NCBI GenBank assembly: GCA_945957495.1
Contig: CAMFLG010000107.1
Span: forward strand, 1-8,706
From: an uncultured Pseudorhodobacter sp.
GTDB lineage: Bacteria; Pseudomonadota; Alphaproteobacteria; Rhodobacterales; Rhodobacteraceae
Reading direction: 5' to 3'
DNA length: 8,706 nucleotides
Shown here: piece after piece, positions 1 through 5,579 of the stretch
Layout: each line of letters opens with the position of its first letter
Position numbering within the stretch: position 1 is the first letter of the stretch
Program-made: the position numbers and the translations under genes
Notes under the pieces: model-generated
Seen by the model: only the letters and a program-made list of their open reading frames with translations
The model's database searches: none
What the model was told of the DNA's origin: nothing

Positions 1-426
1 GATTATTACCGGGTCGTCGATGGCGGCAAGCGGCTGCTGTGGGGTGGCAGGATCACCACAAGGGCCGCCTCGTCCGCAGGCATAGCCCGCGAACTTCGGC
101 GGGAAATGATCGGGGCTTATCCGCAACTGCGCGACTTGGCGACAGAGATAAGTTGGTCGGGGCAGATGGGCTATGCCCGGCATCTGATGCCGCAGATCGG
201 GGAAATGCAGCCCGGGGTCTGGCATGCCACGGCCTTTGGTGGGCATGGGCTGAACACCACGGCGATTGCGGGCAAGGTGCTGGCCGAGGCGATCCTGGGG
301 CAAAGCGACCGGATCGCGATGTTCAAACCCTTTGGGTTGGCCTGGGCGGGCGGACCGTTCGGGCTGGCCGCAGCGCAACTGACCTATTGGAAGCTGCAGG
401 CGGAGGATTGGTTGCGCGAACGCTGA
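1..426 (+). CDS. FAD-dependent amine/amino-acid oxidoreductase (DAO/PuuB-like), C-terminal part
   Basis: The gene enters from the left edge in frame 1 and ends at TGA 424-426, leaving 141 visible residues. It looks like the C-terminal part of a DAO-superfamily flavoprotein that oxidises a C-N bond of an amine or amino acid. The visible part begins with DYYRVVDGGKRLLWGG, the strand-turn segment typical of gamma-glutamylputrescine oxidoreductase-like proteins. It later carries HATAFGGHGLNTTAIAGKVLAEAI, split here as HATAFGGHGLN followed by TTAIAGKVLAEAI, the glycine-rich C-terminal FAD-contact segment and its helix. The tail (TYWKLQAEDWL) also fits PuuB-like members. The N-terminal GxGxxG dinucleotide-binding fold is outside the window, so substrate and gene name cannot be assigned. 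An ATG at 106 is internal to the conserved part and is not the true start. The family call is strong; the substrate is unknown. Confidence 0.85.
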   Translation, partial: DYYRVVDGGKRLLWGGRITTRAASSAGIARELRREMIGAYPQLRDLATEISWSGQMGYARHLMPQIGEMQPGVWHATAFGGHGLNTTAIAGKVLAEAILGQSDRIAMFKPFGLAWAGGPFGLAAAQLTYWKLQAEDWLRER

Positions 427-445
427 GCGCTTTCATCTTGGCGAA

Positions 446-502
446 AAATATCCCCGCCGGAGGCTCCCGTCCTTTCCGTCGGAGCCTCCGGCGGGGATAT
501 TT
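446..502. terminator. Bidirectional intrinsic terminator between convergent genes
   Basis: A perfect 22-bp inverted repeat has arms at 446-467 (AAATATCCCCGCCGGAGGCT then CC) and 481-502, with a 13-nt loop at 468-480. The stem is GC-rich in its inner part and ends in A/T-rich flanks (AAATAT/ATATTT), giving a U-rich 3' edge on either strand. It sits 20 nt after the oxidoreductase stop (426) and 24 nt from the minus-strand monooxygenase stop (527), exactly where a shared terminator for convergent genes is expected. Confidence 0.88.
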
Positions 503-526
503 AGGCCAATGTGAAGCTTGGCTGTT

Positions 527-1708
527 TCAGCTTTGCGTCACGTCGAAATCGTAAAGCCAGTCAAAACGTTTCAGCGCCAGACCGGGGGCAAGGGCGCCGC
601 CCAGCCGCAGGGCACTGTGTGCAAGCACGCGGCTGGCACCCGACAGGTGATAGGCACGGGCATTGCCATTCGCCGCCGCGACGATGCGGGTTGCGCGCGG
701 GGCGCGGCTGGATTGGTAATCGGCAAGCGCCTGATCCAAGGGCAGGCGTGACAGCCGGTCGGCCAGAACCCAGGCATCCTCTAGCCCCATTGACGCACCT
801 TGGGCGAGGAATGGCAGGGTGGGATGGGCGGCATCGCCCAGAATGGCCGCCGCCCCTTCGGGAAGGCGGCGGGCCCAGTGTTTGGCCACCGGATGGCGGA
901 ACAGGCCCCACAGATAGACGTCCTGCACCCGTTCCAGCCAGCCGCGCACGCGGGGGGAAAACCCCTCGAAGGCCAGCCGCAGTTCCATCGGGTCATCGCG
1001 CAGCGACCAGCTTTCCTCGACCCAGCGCGGGCGCTCTTCCACGGCGACGACATTGCGCAGCGTACCGCCCCGCAGGGGATAGCTGACCAGATGGCGGCCT
1101 GCCCCCATATGCACCTCGGCCACCGGGGCGGCATCGCCGTCGGCGGGGATGATCGCGCGCCAGGCCACCTGCCGGGTGAAGAACGGCGCCACCATGCCGT
1201 TGAGCGCGTGGCGGGTTTTGGAGTGCAGACCATCGGCACCGATCAGCAGGCCGGGGCGATGTTCAACGCCCAAGGCCGTGGTCAGGCGCGGCACAGGGCC
1301 CGACAGATCGACGTTTTCGATCTTTTGCAGCAGATGGATCTGCACGCCCGCGTCGCGCGCGCCTTGGGCCAGAAGCTCGATCAGATCGGCGCGATGGGTG
1401 AAGTGATAGCCCTGCCCCGGCCGCAGCCGTGCCAGATCGAGCCGCAGAACCAGATCACCGCCGTAGCCGTCGCGCAACTCGACCGCCTGTGCGCGCATCG
1501 AGGCCGCCTCCAGCGCCGCGCCCAACCCCAAGGCGCGCAGCACGGCGGCACCGTTGGGCGAGATCTGCAGGCCTGCGCCGACCTCGCGGATGGCATCGGC
1601 CTGTTCCAGAAGCGTGACTTCGGCACCTTTCAGCGCCAGCGCCCGGGCCACGCACAGGCCCGCGACGCCCGCACCCAGAACCGTGATCTGTTGGCCTGCA
1701 ACGCTCAT
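527..1708 (-). CDS. FAD-dependent monooxygenase (salicylate hydroxylase/UbiH-like)
   Basis: A 393-residue class A flavoprotein monooxygenase, which uses NAD(P)H and O2 to hydroxylate an aromatic or related substrate in the cytosol. The three family motifs are present in order: the N-terminal FAD-binding GAGVAG (residues 12-17) with the strand-end acid in LLEQ (about 35); the DG motif GADG (157-160) that contacts FAD and NAD(P)H; and the GD motif ILGDAAHPTLPF (289-300) that binds the FAD ribityl/phosphate. EVGAGLQISPN (42-52) is typical of salicylate or 3-hydroxybenzoate hydroxylase-like members. I chose ATG 1708 because AGGGGG lies about 5 nt upstream. The longer start at 1741 adds 11 non-conserved residues and falls in a hairpin loop. 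The gene is 90 bp downstream of dksA on the same strand, so read-through from dksA is possible. The substrate cannot be read from the sequence. Confidence 0.88.
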   Translation of the reverse strand: MSVAGQQITVLGAGVAGLCVARALALKGAEVTLLEQADAIREVGAGLQISPNGAAVLRALGLGAALEAASMRAQAVELRDGYGGDLVLRLDLARLRPGQGYHFTHRADLIELLAQGARDAGVQIHLLQKIENVDLSGPVPRLTTALGVEHRPGLLIGADGLHSKTRHALNGMVAPFFTRQVAWRAIIPADGDAAPVAEVHMGAGRHLVSYPLRGGTLRNVVAVEERPRWVEESWSLRDDPMELRLAFEGFSPRVRGWLERVQDVYLWGLFRHPVAKHWARRLPEGAAAILGDAAHPTLPFLAQGASMGLEDAWVLADRLSRLPLDQALADYQSSRAPRATRIVAAANGNARAYHLSGASRVLAHSALRLGGALAPGLALKRFDWLYDFDVTQS

Positions 1709-1730
1709 CCTGCCCCCTGAAATGCACAAC

Positions 1731-1750
1731 GCCGGACCCATCGGCCCGGC
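1731..1750 (-). other. Hairpin in the dksA-monooxygenase gap
   Basis: On the minus strand, GCCGGGCC, a 4-nt loop (GATG) and GGTCCGGC form an 8-bp RNA stem with one G-U pair. It lies 23 nt upstream of the monooxygenase ATG and 49 nt downstream of the dksA stop. There is no T-run after it, so it is more likely a leader structure or processing site than a full intrinsic terminator. Its loop holds the upstream in-frame ATG at 1741, which argues against use of that start. Confidence 0.4.
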
Positions 1751-1798
1751 GCCATTCTTTGCTGCATGCGCGCGGTTCGCAAGGTGCGCCGGGCGCGG

Positions 1799-2221
1799 TC
1801 AGTCGTCGCGGTGTACTTTTTCGCGGCGCTCGTGCTTTTCCTGTGCCTCAAGCGTCATGGTGGCGATCGGGCGGGCATCGAGCCGTTTCAGGCTGATCGG
1901 CTCGCCGGTCATTTCGCAATAACCGAATTCGCCGTCGTCGATCCGGCGCAGGGCGGCGTCGATTTTCGAGACAAGCTTGCGCTGACGATCCCTGGTGCGA
2001 AGTTCCAGCGCGCGGTCGGTTTCCTCGGACGCGCGGTCTGCGATATCGGGCACGTTGCGCCCGGAATCTTGCAGGTTATCAATGGTTTCTGCGGATTGAT
2101 CCAGCAGTTCCTGTTTCCAGATGATCAGCTTGCGGCGGAAATATTCCAGCTGGCGATCGTTCATAAAAGGCTCATCCTCGGCAGGACGATAATCGTCTGG
2201 CAGGAAGATTTCGGCTTTCAT
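1799..2221 (-). CDS. dksA: DksA/TraR-family RNA polymerase-binding transcription factor (one-cysteine type)
   Basis: A 140-residue DksA-like protein. DksA binds in the secondary channel of RNA polymerase and, with ppGpp, adjusts rRNA, amino-acid and stress promoters. A long coiled coil (about residues 20-95) includes the tip segment PDIADRAS, which retains the two aspartates and alanine matching E. coli D71, D74 and A76; then LELRTRDRQRKLVSKID and the globular motif FGYCEMTGEPISLKRLDARP. Classical DksA has four zinc-binding cysteines, but here only the first remains (CEMTG), with T, T and A or similar at the others. This is the arrangement known in R. sphaeroides RSP2654, which still works as DksA. 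The start at ATG 2221 is supported by AGGAGA about 9 nt upstream; a longer frame to 2350 has a non-conserved N-terminus. The monooxygenase follows on the same strand, and the MoxR gene is divergent. Confidence 0.93.
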   Translation of the reverse strand: MKAEIFLPDDYRPAEDEPFMNDRQLEYFRRKLIIWKQELLDQSAETIDNLQDSGRNVPDIADRASEETDRALELRTRDRQRKLVSKIDAALRRIDDGEFGYCEMTGEPISLKRLDARPIATMTLEAQEKHERREKVHRDD

Positions 2222-2238
2222 TGCTGCACTCTCCTCTG

Positions 2239-2256
2239 TGTCGGTTCGCACCGACA
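2239..2256 (-). promoter_or_regulatory. GNRA-tetraloop hairpin in the dksA 5' leader
   Basis: On the minus strand, TGTCGGT-GCGA-ACCGACA forms a perfect 7-bp stem closed by a GCGA (GNRA-type) tetraloop. The stem ends about 2-5 nt before the purine-rich Shine-Dalgarno (GAGGAGA) of dksA. It may stabilise the leader or influence ribosome access. Structure is seen directly; function is inferred. Confidence 0.45.
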
Positions 2257-2293
2257 GGTGGTCCATGGGCCTGGCGCACACCTGATGGGCGGG

Positions 2294-2322
2294 CATGTAA
2301 CTGATCGTCGCAGCATTGTCAC
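2294..2322 (-). promoter_or_regulatory. Candidate sigma70-type promoter for dksA
   Basis: On the minus strand, GTGACA (2322-2317; five of six matches to TTGACA) is followed by a 17-nt spacer and TACATG (2299-2294; a partial -10). Transcription would start near 2287, giving a leader of about 66 nt that includes the GNRA hairpin. The -35 box lies in a small inverted repeat, ATTGTC (2315-2320) with GACAAT (2333-2338), which could be an operator. This is a motif match only. Confidence 0.3.
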
Positions 2323-2449
2323 TAGCCGTTGCGACAATCGTGAACGCCACCGTATCGGTGTCGGCGACCCCGCCGGAATGGCCGGTGCCGCCGCTTGCCT
2401 TTGGCCGGGGCTGCCACTACTTCGGGGGCAGCGGTGATGGAGCGGCACG

Positions 2450-3307
2450 ATGACAGCCAGATTTGAAGGCAGCGCAACCTATGTGGCCACGGCCGATCTG
2501 GCGGTGGCGGTGAACGCGGCGGTGACGTTGCAGCGCCCGCTTCTGGTCAAGGGCGAACCGGGCACCGGTAAGACCGAGCTTGCCCGGCAGGTGGCGCAGG
2601 CGCTGAACCTGCGGCTGATCGAATGGCATGTGAAATCCACCACCAAGGCACAGCAGGGGCTTTACGAATACGATGCCGTCAGCCGCCTGCGCGACAGTCA
2701 GCTTGGCCCCGGACTGGGGGGCGAGCGGGTAAGTGATGTCACCAATTACATCCGCAAGGGCAAGCTGTGGCAGGCGTTCGAGTCGCCGGGCCGGGTGGTC
2801 TTGCTGATTGACGAGGTGGACAAGGCCGATATCGAATTTCCCAATGACCTGTTGCAGGAATTGGACCGGATGGAGTTTCACGTCTACGAGACGGGCGAAA
2901 CCATCCGCGCGCAGCACCGCCCGGTGGTGATCATCACCTCGAACAACGAAAAAGACCTGCCCGACGCATTTCTGCGGCGCTGTTTCTTTCACTTCATTCG
3001 CTTTCCCGATGCCGAAACGCTGGCGGCCATCGTCAAGGTGCATTTCCCCGACATTAAGGACGCGCTGCTGGGCACGGCGCTGACGCAGTTCTTTGAAATC
3101 CGCGAGACGGCAGGGTTGAAGAAGAAGCCTTCAACCTCGGAAGTGCTGGATTGGCTGAAGTTGCTGTTGGCAGAGGATCTGGGGCCAGAGGATTTGCGGC
3201 GCGAGGGCAAGCATTCCTTGCCGAAACTGCACGGCGCGCTGTTGAAGAACGAACAGGACGTTCATCTGTTTGAGCAGCTGGCCTTCATGGCCAGAAGCCA
3301 GCGGTGA
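2450..3307 (+). CDS. MoxR-family AAA+ ATPase
   Basis: A 285-residue AAA+ ATPase of the MoxR/CoxD type, which forms ring oligomers that use ATP to remodel a client together with a VWA-domain partner. Walker A is GEPGTGKT (residues 35-42), Walker B is VVLLIDEVD (116-124, with D121 and E122), sensor 1 is IITSNNE (161-167, N165), and the arginine pair FLRR (174-177) suits an arginine finger. The C-terminal lid (about 190-285) is helical and rich in charge. ATG 2450 has GGAG at 2439-2442. The gene is divergent from dksA, and a weak promoter-like pair (TTGCGA 2329, TATCGG near 2353) is visible upstream. The likely partner is the VWA gene at 5580, 2.3 kb downstream, which is unusual because the two are often adjacent. 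The family call is firm; the client is unknown. Confidence 0.93.
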   Translation: MTARFEGSATYVATADLAVAVNAAVTLQRPLLVKGEPGTGKTELARQVAQALNLRLIEWHVKSTTKAQQGLYEYDAVSRLRDSQLGPGLGGERVSDVTNYIRKGKLWQAFESPGRVVLLIDEVDKADIEFPNDLLQELDRMEFHVYETGETIRAQHRPVVIITSNNEKDLPDAFLRRCFFHFIRFPDAETLAAIVKVHFPDIKDALLGTALTQFFEIRETAGLKKKPSTSEVLDWLKLLLAEDLGPEDLRREGKHSLPKLHGALLKNEQDVHLFEQLAFMARSQR

Positions 3308-3411
3308 ATGTGAAGAATCGGTTGCCACGCCTAGGTTTGGCCGCAGTTTTGCCACAAAGTGATCACGCTTGGTCAAAAATTTGCAATTTATTGAAATATT
3401 TAGTGATGTCG

Positions 3412-3433
3412 AAACCGCAAATATCGCGGTTTT
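3412..3433. terminator. Possible intrinsic terminator downstream of the MoxR gene
   Basis: AAACCGC (3412-3418), a 7-nt loop and GCGGTTT (3426-3432) form a perfect 7-bp stem followed by one more T, giving a short TTTT tract that partly belongs to the stem. It lies 104 nt after the MoxR stop. The stem is short and the T-run weak, so it could instead be a protein-binding inverted repeat in the AT-rich block. Confidence 0.4.
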
Positions 3434-3487
3434 GCTGAACCGACAGTCTAGGGATAGTCTGTTGCCAAATTTGAACCATTCAAAACA

Positions 3488-3516
3488 TTGACACATTGCT
3501 GCCCAAAACCTGACAC
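3488..3516 (+). promoter_or_regulatory. Weak candidate promoter in the spacer
   Basis: A perfect TTGACA (3488-3493) is followed by a 17-nt spacer and TGACAC (3511-3516), a poor -10 match. It is at the end of the AT-rich block and ahead of the structured GC-rich part, so it could drive a leader or small RNA reading towards the lipoprotein gene. Only the -35 half is convincing. Confidence 0.22.
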
Positions 3517-3598
3517 TGGCCACATGCTGCGCCTGCTCGCGCTGCCTGCCGTCTGAGAAGGGTTCTTGCACCAAACCTTCTGCCGATCCGTGCCGAAG

Positions 3599-3632
3599 CT
3601 GCCCCTGCCGGGCAGAACAGGCGCCCCGGCAG
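3599..3632. other. Two mutually exclusive hairpins (attenuator-like geometry)
   Basis: Hairpin A pairs CTGCCC (3599-3604) with GGGCAG (3610-3615) around a 5-nt loop. Hairpin B pairs CTGCCGGG (3605-3612) with CCCGGCAG (3625-3632) around a 12-nt loop. They share 3605-3615 and cannot form together. A bulged 7-bp stem lies just upstream (about 3557-3580). There is no U-run after B, so a rho-independent attenuator is not shown. Confidence 0.35.
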
Positions 3633-3941
3633 CGTGGCGATCCCGGCGTTCTGCCGCCGGTTGATTGCCCTGGGTTAGGGGGAAATCTGAACAGCGGCAT
3701 CGTGGTTCGGGCAGGCCAGCAGAGGCCGCGGCGGCCTTTGTTGCCGCGACCTGTCTGACCCTTCGTGGTTCTGCCTGGCCCGGTCTGCTCTGGGCGAAAT
3801 CAGGATCATCGGGGGACGGCACATCGGCGATATGGGCTTTGGCCCGGATCTTCGGGGTTTGTGCGGCGGATGTGGGGGCATCCGGGGTGCGGGCTTTGAC
3901 AGATGGGATGCGTGCATCCTGCGACGGTGGGTCATGGAAAG

Positions 3942-3962
3942 GGGAAGGCCATTGGCCTTTCC
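3942..3962 (+). other. Hairpin just upstream of the lipoprotein gene
   Basis: GGGAAGGCC (3942-3950), a 3-nt loop and GGCCTTTCC (3954-3962) form a 9-bp stem with one G-U pair, ending 29 nt before ATG 3992. The right arm can also pair with GGAAAGG at 3936-3942. The lipoprotein start lacks a clear Shine-Dalgarno, so this structure may matter for its translation or may end upstream transcription. Confidence 0.35.
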
Positions 3963-3991
3963 GCAACCCCTAATAGTCGAGCTGCCAAGCT

Positions 3992-5365
3992 ATGCGCCTG
4001 TTTCCCTTGATCGCCGTCTGTGCCCTTGCGGGCTGCATGTCCACCCCGGATGCGCAGGTCAGCAAAAGCTATCCAGACCCCACGGCGGGCGGACTGGCCC
4101 TGCCCGCGATGCAGACCTTTGGCCCGGTGGCCCGGTCTGCCACCTCGCGCCCGAATGGCGAGATTGCGCAGGATTTTCTGGATCTGGAATTTCAGCTGGA
4201 AAGCGGCCGCACTCTGCCGGTGCTGAGCCGGTTTGAAGGCCCGATCACCGTGGCGCTGACCGGGGCTGTCCCGGCCTCAGCCCCGGCGGAAATGTCCAAG
4301 CTGATCAACCGGTTCCGCAACGAGGCCGGGCTGAACATCGGCTATTCCGCACCCGGGCAAGACGCGTCGATCACCATTGAATTTCTGCCACGGGCGCAGA
4401 TGCAGCGGGTCGTGCCGCTGGCCGCCTGTTTCGTGGCGCCGCGTGTGCGCAGTTTCGCCGAATTCAAAGCCTCGCATCGCGGTGGCGCGGCGGATTGGAC
4501 CAGCGTGACCGAACGGACGCATGCCGCGATCTTTGTGCCCGCAGACACCAGCCCGCAGGAAATCCGCGATTGCCTGAACGAGGAAACCGCGCAGGCGATG
4601 GGGCCGCTGAACGATCTGTACCGGCTGCCCGATTCCGTGTTCAACGACGACAATTTCAATTCGGTACTGACCGGGTTTGATATGCTGATGCTGCGGCTGC
4701 ACTACGCGCCGCAACTGCATTCCGGCATGACCAAGGCGCAGGTTGCGGCCTACCTGCCGGGCCTGTTGGCACAGATGAACCCGGCCGGAAATGTCAGCGG
4801 TGCACGCGCCGCCCGGCCAACCCCGCGGGCCTGGGAAGCGGCGGTGGAGGGCGCGTTTTCGCCGCGCTCCTCTGCGGCAACCCGGCAATCGGATTCGGCA
4901 AAGATGGTGTCGATCGCCAAGGCGCAGGGGCTGACCGATGCGCGGCTGGCCTTCAGCTATTACGCCGATGGCCGCAGCCTCGCCACCAAAGACCCCGCAC
5001 AGGCGGTGCAGTTACTGAACGCCGCCAACAGGGTTTATGCGGGCATTCCCGGCGCGCAGGTGCATATGGCGCATGTCGATATGCAACTGGCGGCCATCGC
5101 ATTGGCGGCGGGTGAACCGGATCAGGCGATTGCCTATGCCGACCGGTCGATCCCGGTGGCACGGCAGGCGGAAAACGCGGCGCTGCTGGCCACGCTGATG
5201 CTGGTCAAGGCCGAGGCGCTGGAGGCGTTGGGCGACGCAGCCCAGGCGCGGGCGCTGCGCCTCGACAGTCTGGGCTGGGCGCGCTATGGCTTTGGCGCAG
5301 AAGCGCAGGTGCAGGCCCGGCAGGCAGAGATTGCCACACTGGCCGCGCGCGGGCGCAGGGGGTAG
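3992..5365 (+). CDS. DUF2927-type lipoprotein with C-terminal helical-repeat region
   Basis: A 457-residue predicted lipoprotein. The N-terminus MRLFPLIAVCALAGC is a short type II signal peptide with lipobox LAGC, so C15 would be lipidated; the +2 residue is Met rather than Asp, consistent with outer-membrane sorting under the E. coli rule. Residues about 65-270 match the DUF2927 pattern, most clearly CLNEETAQAMGPLNDLYR followed by LPDSVFNDDN. After a Pro/Arg-rich linker (about 270-300), residues 310-450 are Ala-rich paired helices resembling TPR repeats (for example AGEPDQAIAYADRSIPVA, then ALEALGDAAQARALR). DUF2927 function is not established. The ATG has no clear Shine-Dalgarno, only GAG at 3979-3981, so translation may be weak or controlled by the upstream hairpin. 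It heads a tight gene run and the next gene starts 37 nt downstream. The family call is from memory of the motif. Confidence 0.83.
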   Translation: MRLFPLIAVCALAGCMSTPDAQVSKSYPDPTAGGLALPAMQTFGPVARSATSRPNGEIAQDFLDLEFQLESGRTLPVLSRFEGPITVALTGAVPASAPAEMSKLINRFRNEAGLNIGYSAPGQDASITIEFLPRAQMQRVVPLAACFVAPRVRSFAEFKASHRGGAADWTSVTERTHAAIFVPADTSPQEIRDCLNEETAQAMGPLNDLYRLPDSVFNDDNFNSVLTGFDMLMLRLHYAPQLHSGMTKAQVAAYLPGLLAQMNPAGNVSGARAARPTPRAWEAAVEGAFSPRSSAATRQSDSAKMVSIAKAQGLTDARLAFSYYADGRSLATKDPAQAVQLLNAANRVYAGIPGAQVHMAHVDMQLAAIALAAGEPDQAIAYADRSIPVARQAENAALLATLMLVKAEALEALGDAAQARALRLDSLGWARYGFGAEAQVQARQAEIATLAARGRRG

Positions 5366-5402
5366 GTCTGGCCTGCCCCGGCCAACAGCATAGGGGCAAG
5401 GC

Positions 5403-5567
5403 GTGATCATTCTGGGCGGGTTCATTCTGGGCATGGTGCTGGGCGCCACCACGGCCCTGCGGCGCGGCGGGCGCAAACTGGATGCGCTGCAATATGCGGC
5501 CGCCTACGGCATCATTTTTGCGCTGATCGGCCTGTTCATCGACATCTACCTTGGCCACACGCTGTAA
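5403..5567 (+). CDS. Small two-helix membrane protein (54 residues, GTG start)
   Basis: A 54-residue frame from GTG 5403 to TAA 5565-5567, with AGGGG about 7 nt upstream. The translation begins with a hydrophobic helix (MIILGGFILGMVLGATTAL), followed by a basic loop RRGGRK, a short amphipathic part (LDALQYAAAYG) and a second helix (IIFALIGLFIDIYLGH). This predicts a two-pass inner-membrane protein with its positive loop in the cytoplasm. It fits exactly between the lipoprotein (37-nt gap) and the VWA gene (12 nt before its ATG), which argues for a real translated gene. I do not recognise a named family. It could be a membrane anchor or accessory for the VWA/MoxR machinery, but this is inference from position only. 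Confidence 0.8.
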   Translation: MIILGGFILGMVLGATTALRRGGRKLDALQYAAAYGIIFALIGLFIDIYLGHTL

Positions 5568-5579
5568 CCGGGGCCGGTG

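Larger units (their letters stand above)
3308..3991. other. 684-bp spacer with no supportable gene
   Basis: Open frames run through this stretch on both strands (for example 3665-3973 plus and 3448-3966 minus), but each starts at TTG or lacks a ribosome site. Their translations are low-complexity Arg/Pro/Ala-rich sequence with no recognised motif and uneven third-position GC. The first part (about 3340-3500) is clearly AT-rich against the surroundings, and the rest is GC-rich with several hairpins. It may hold the promoter and leader of the downstream operon, a non-coding RNA, or remains of a decayed gene. Confidence 0.5.

Noticed and set aside
800..1720. 306-codon plus-strand frame opposite the monooxygenase
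   Set aside because: It is the antisense shadow of a gene with clear GxGxxG, DG and GD motifs, and its own translation shows no motif.
1766..2437. 223-codon plus-strand frame opposite dksA
   Set aside because: It is antisense to the well-supported DksA coding region and has no recognisable motif.
3524..3556. 10-residue frame MLRLLALPAV as a gene
   Set aside because: It has no Shine-Dalgarno and is too short for evidence of coding; kept only as part of a low-scored finding.
3448..3966. 172-codon minus-strand frame in the spacer
   Set aside because: It starts at TTG (3966) without a properly spaced Shine-Dalgarno, is Pro/Arg/Ala-rich with no motif, and runs through the AT-rich block with no coding-like third-position bias.
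3665..3973. 102-codon plus-strand frame in the spacer
   Set aside because: It starts at TTG, the translation has no recognisable domain, and it overlaps several hairpins. It could be a decayed gene, but there is not enough evidence to call one.
5369..5384. Small TGGCC/GGCCA hairpin between the lipoprotein and the 54-residue gene
   Set aside because: A 5-bp stem without a T-run is too weak to call a terminator, and the genes look co-transcribed.
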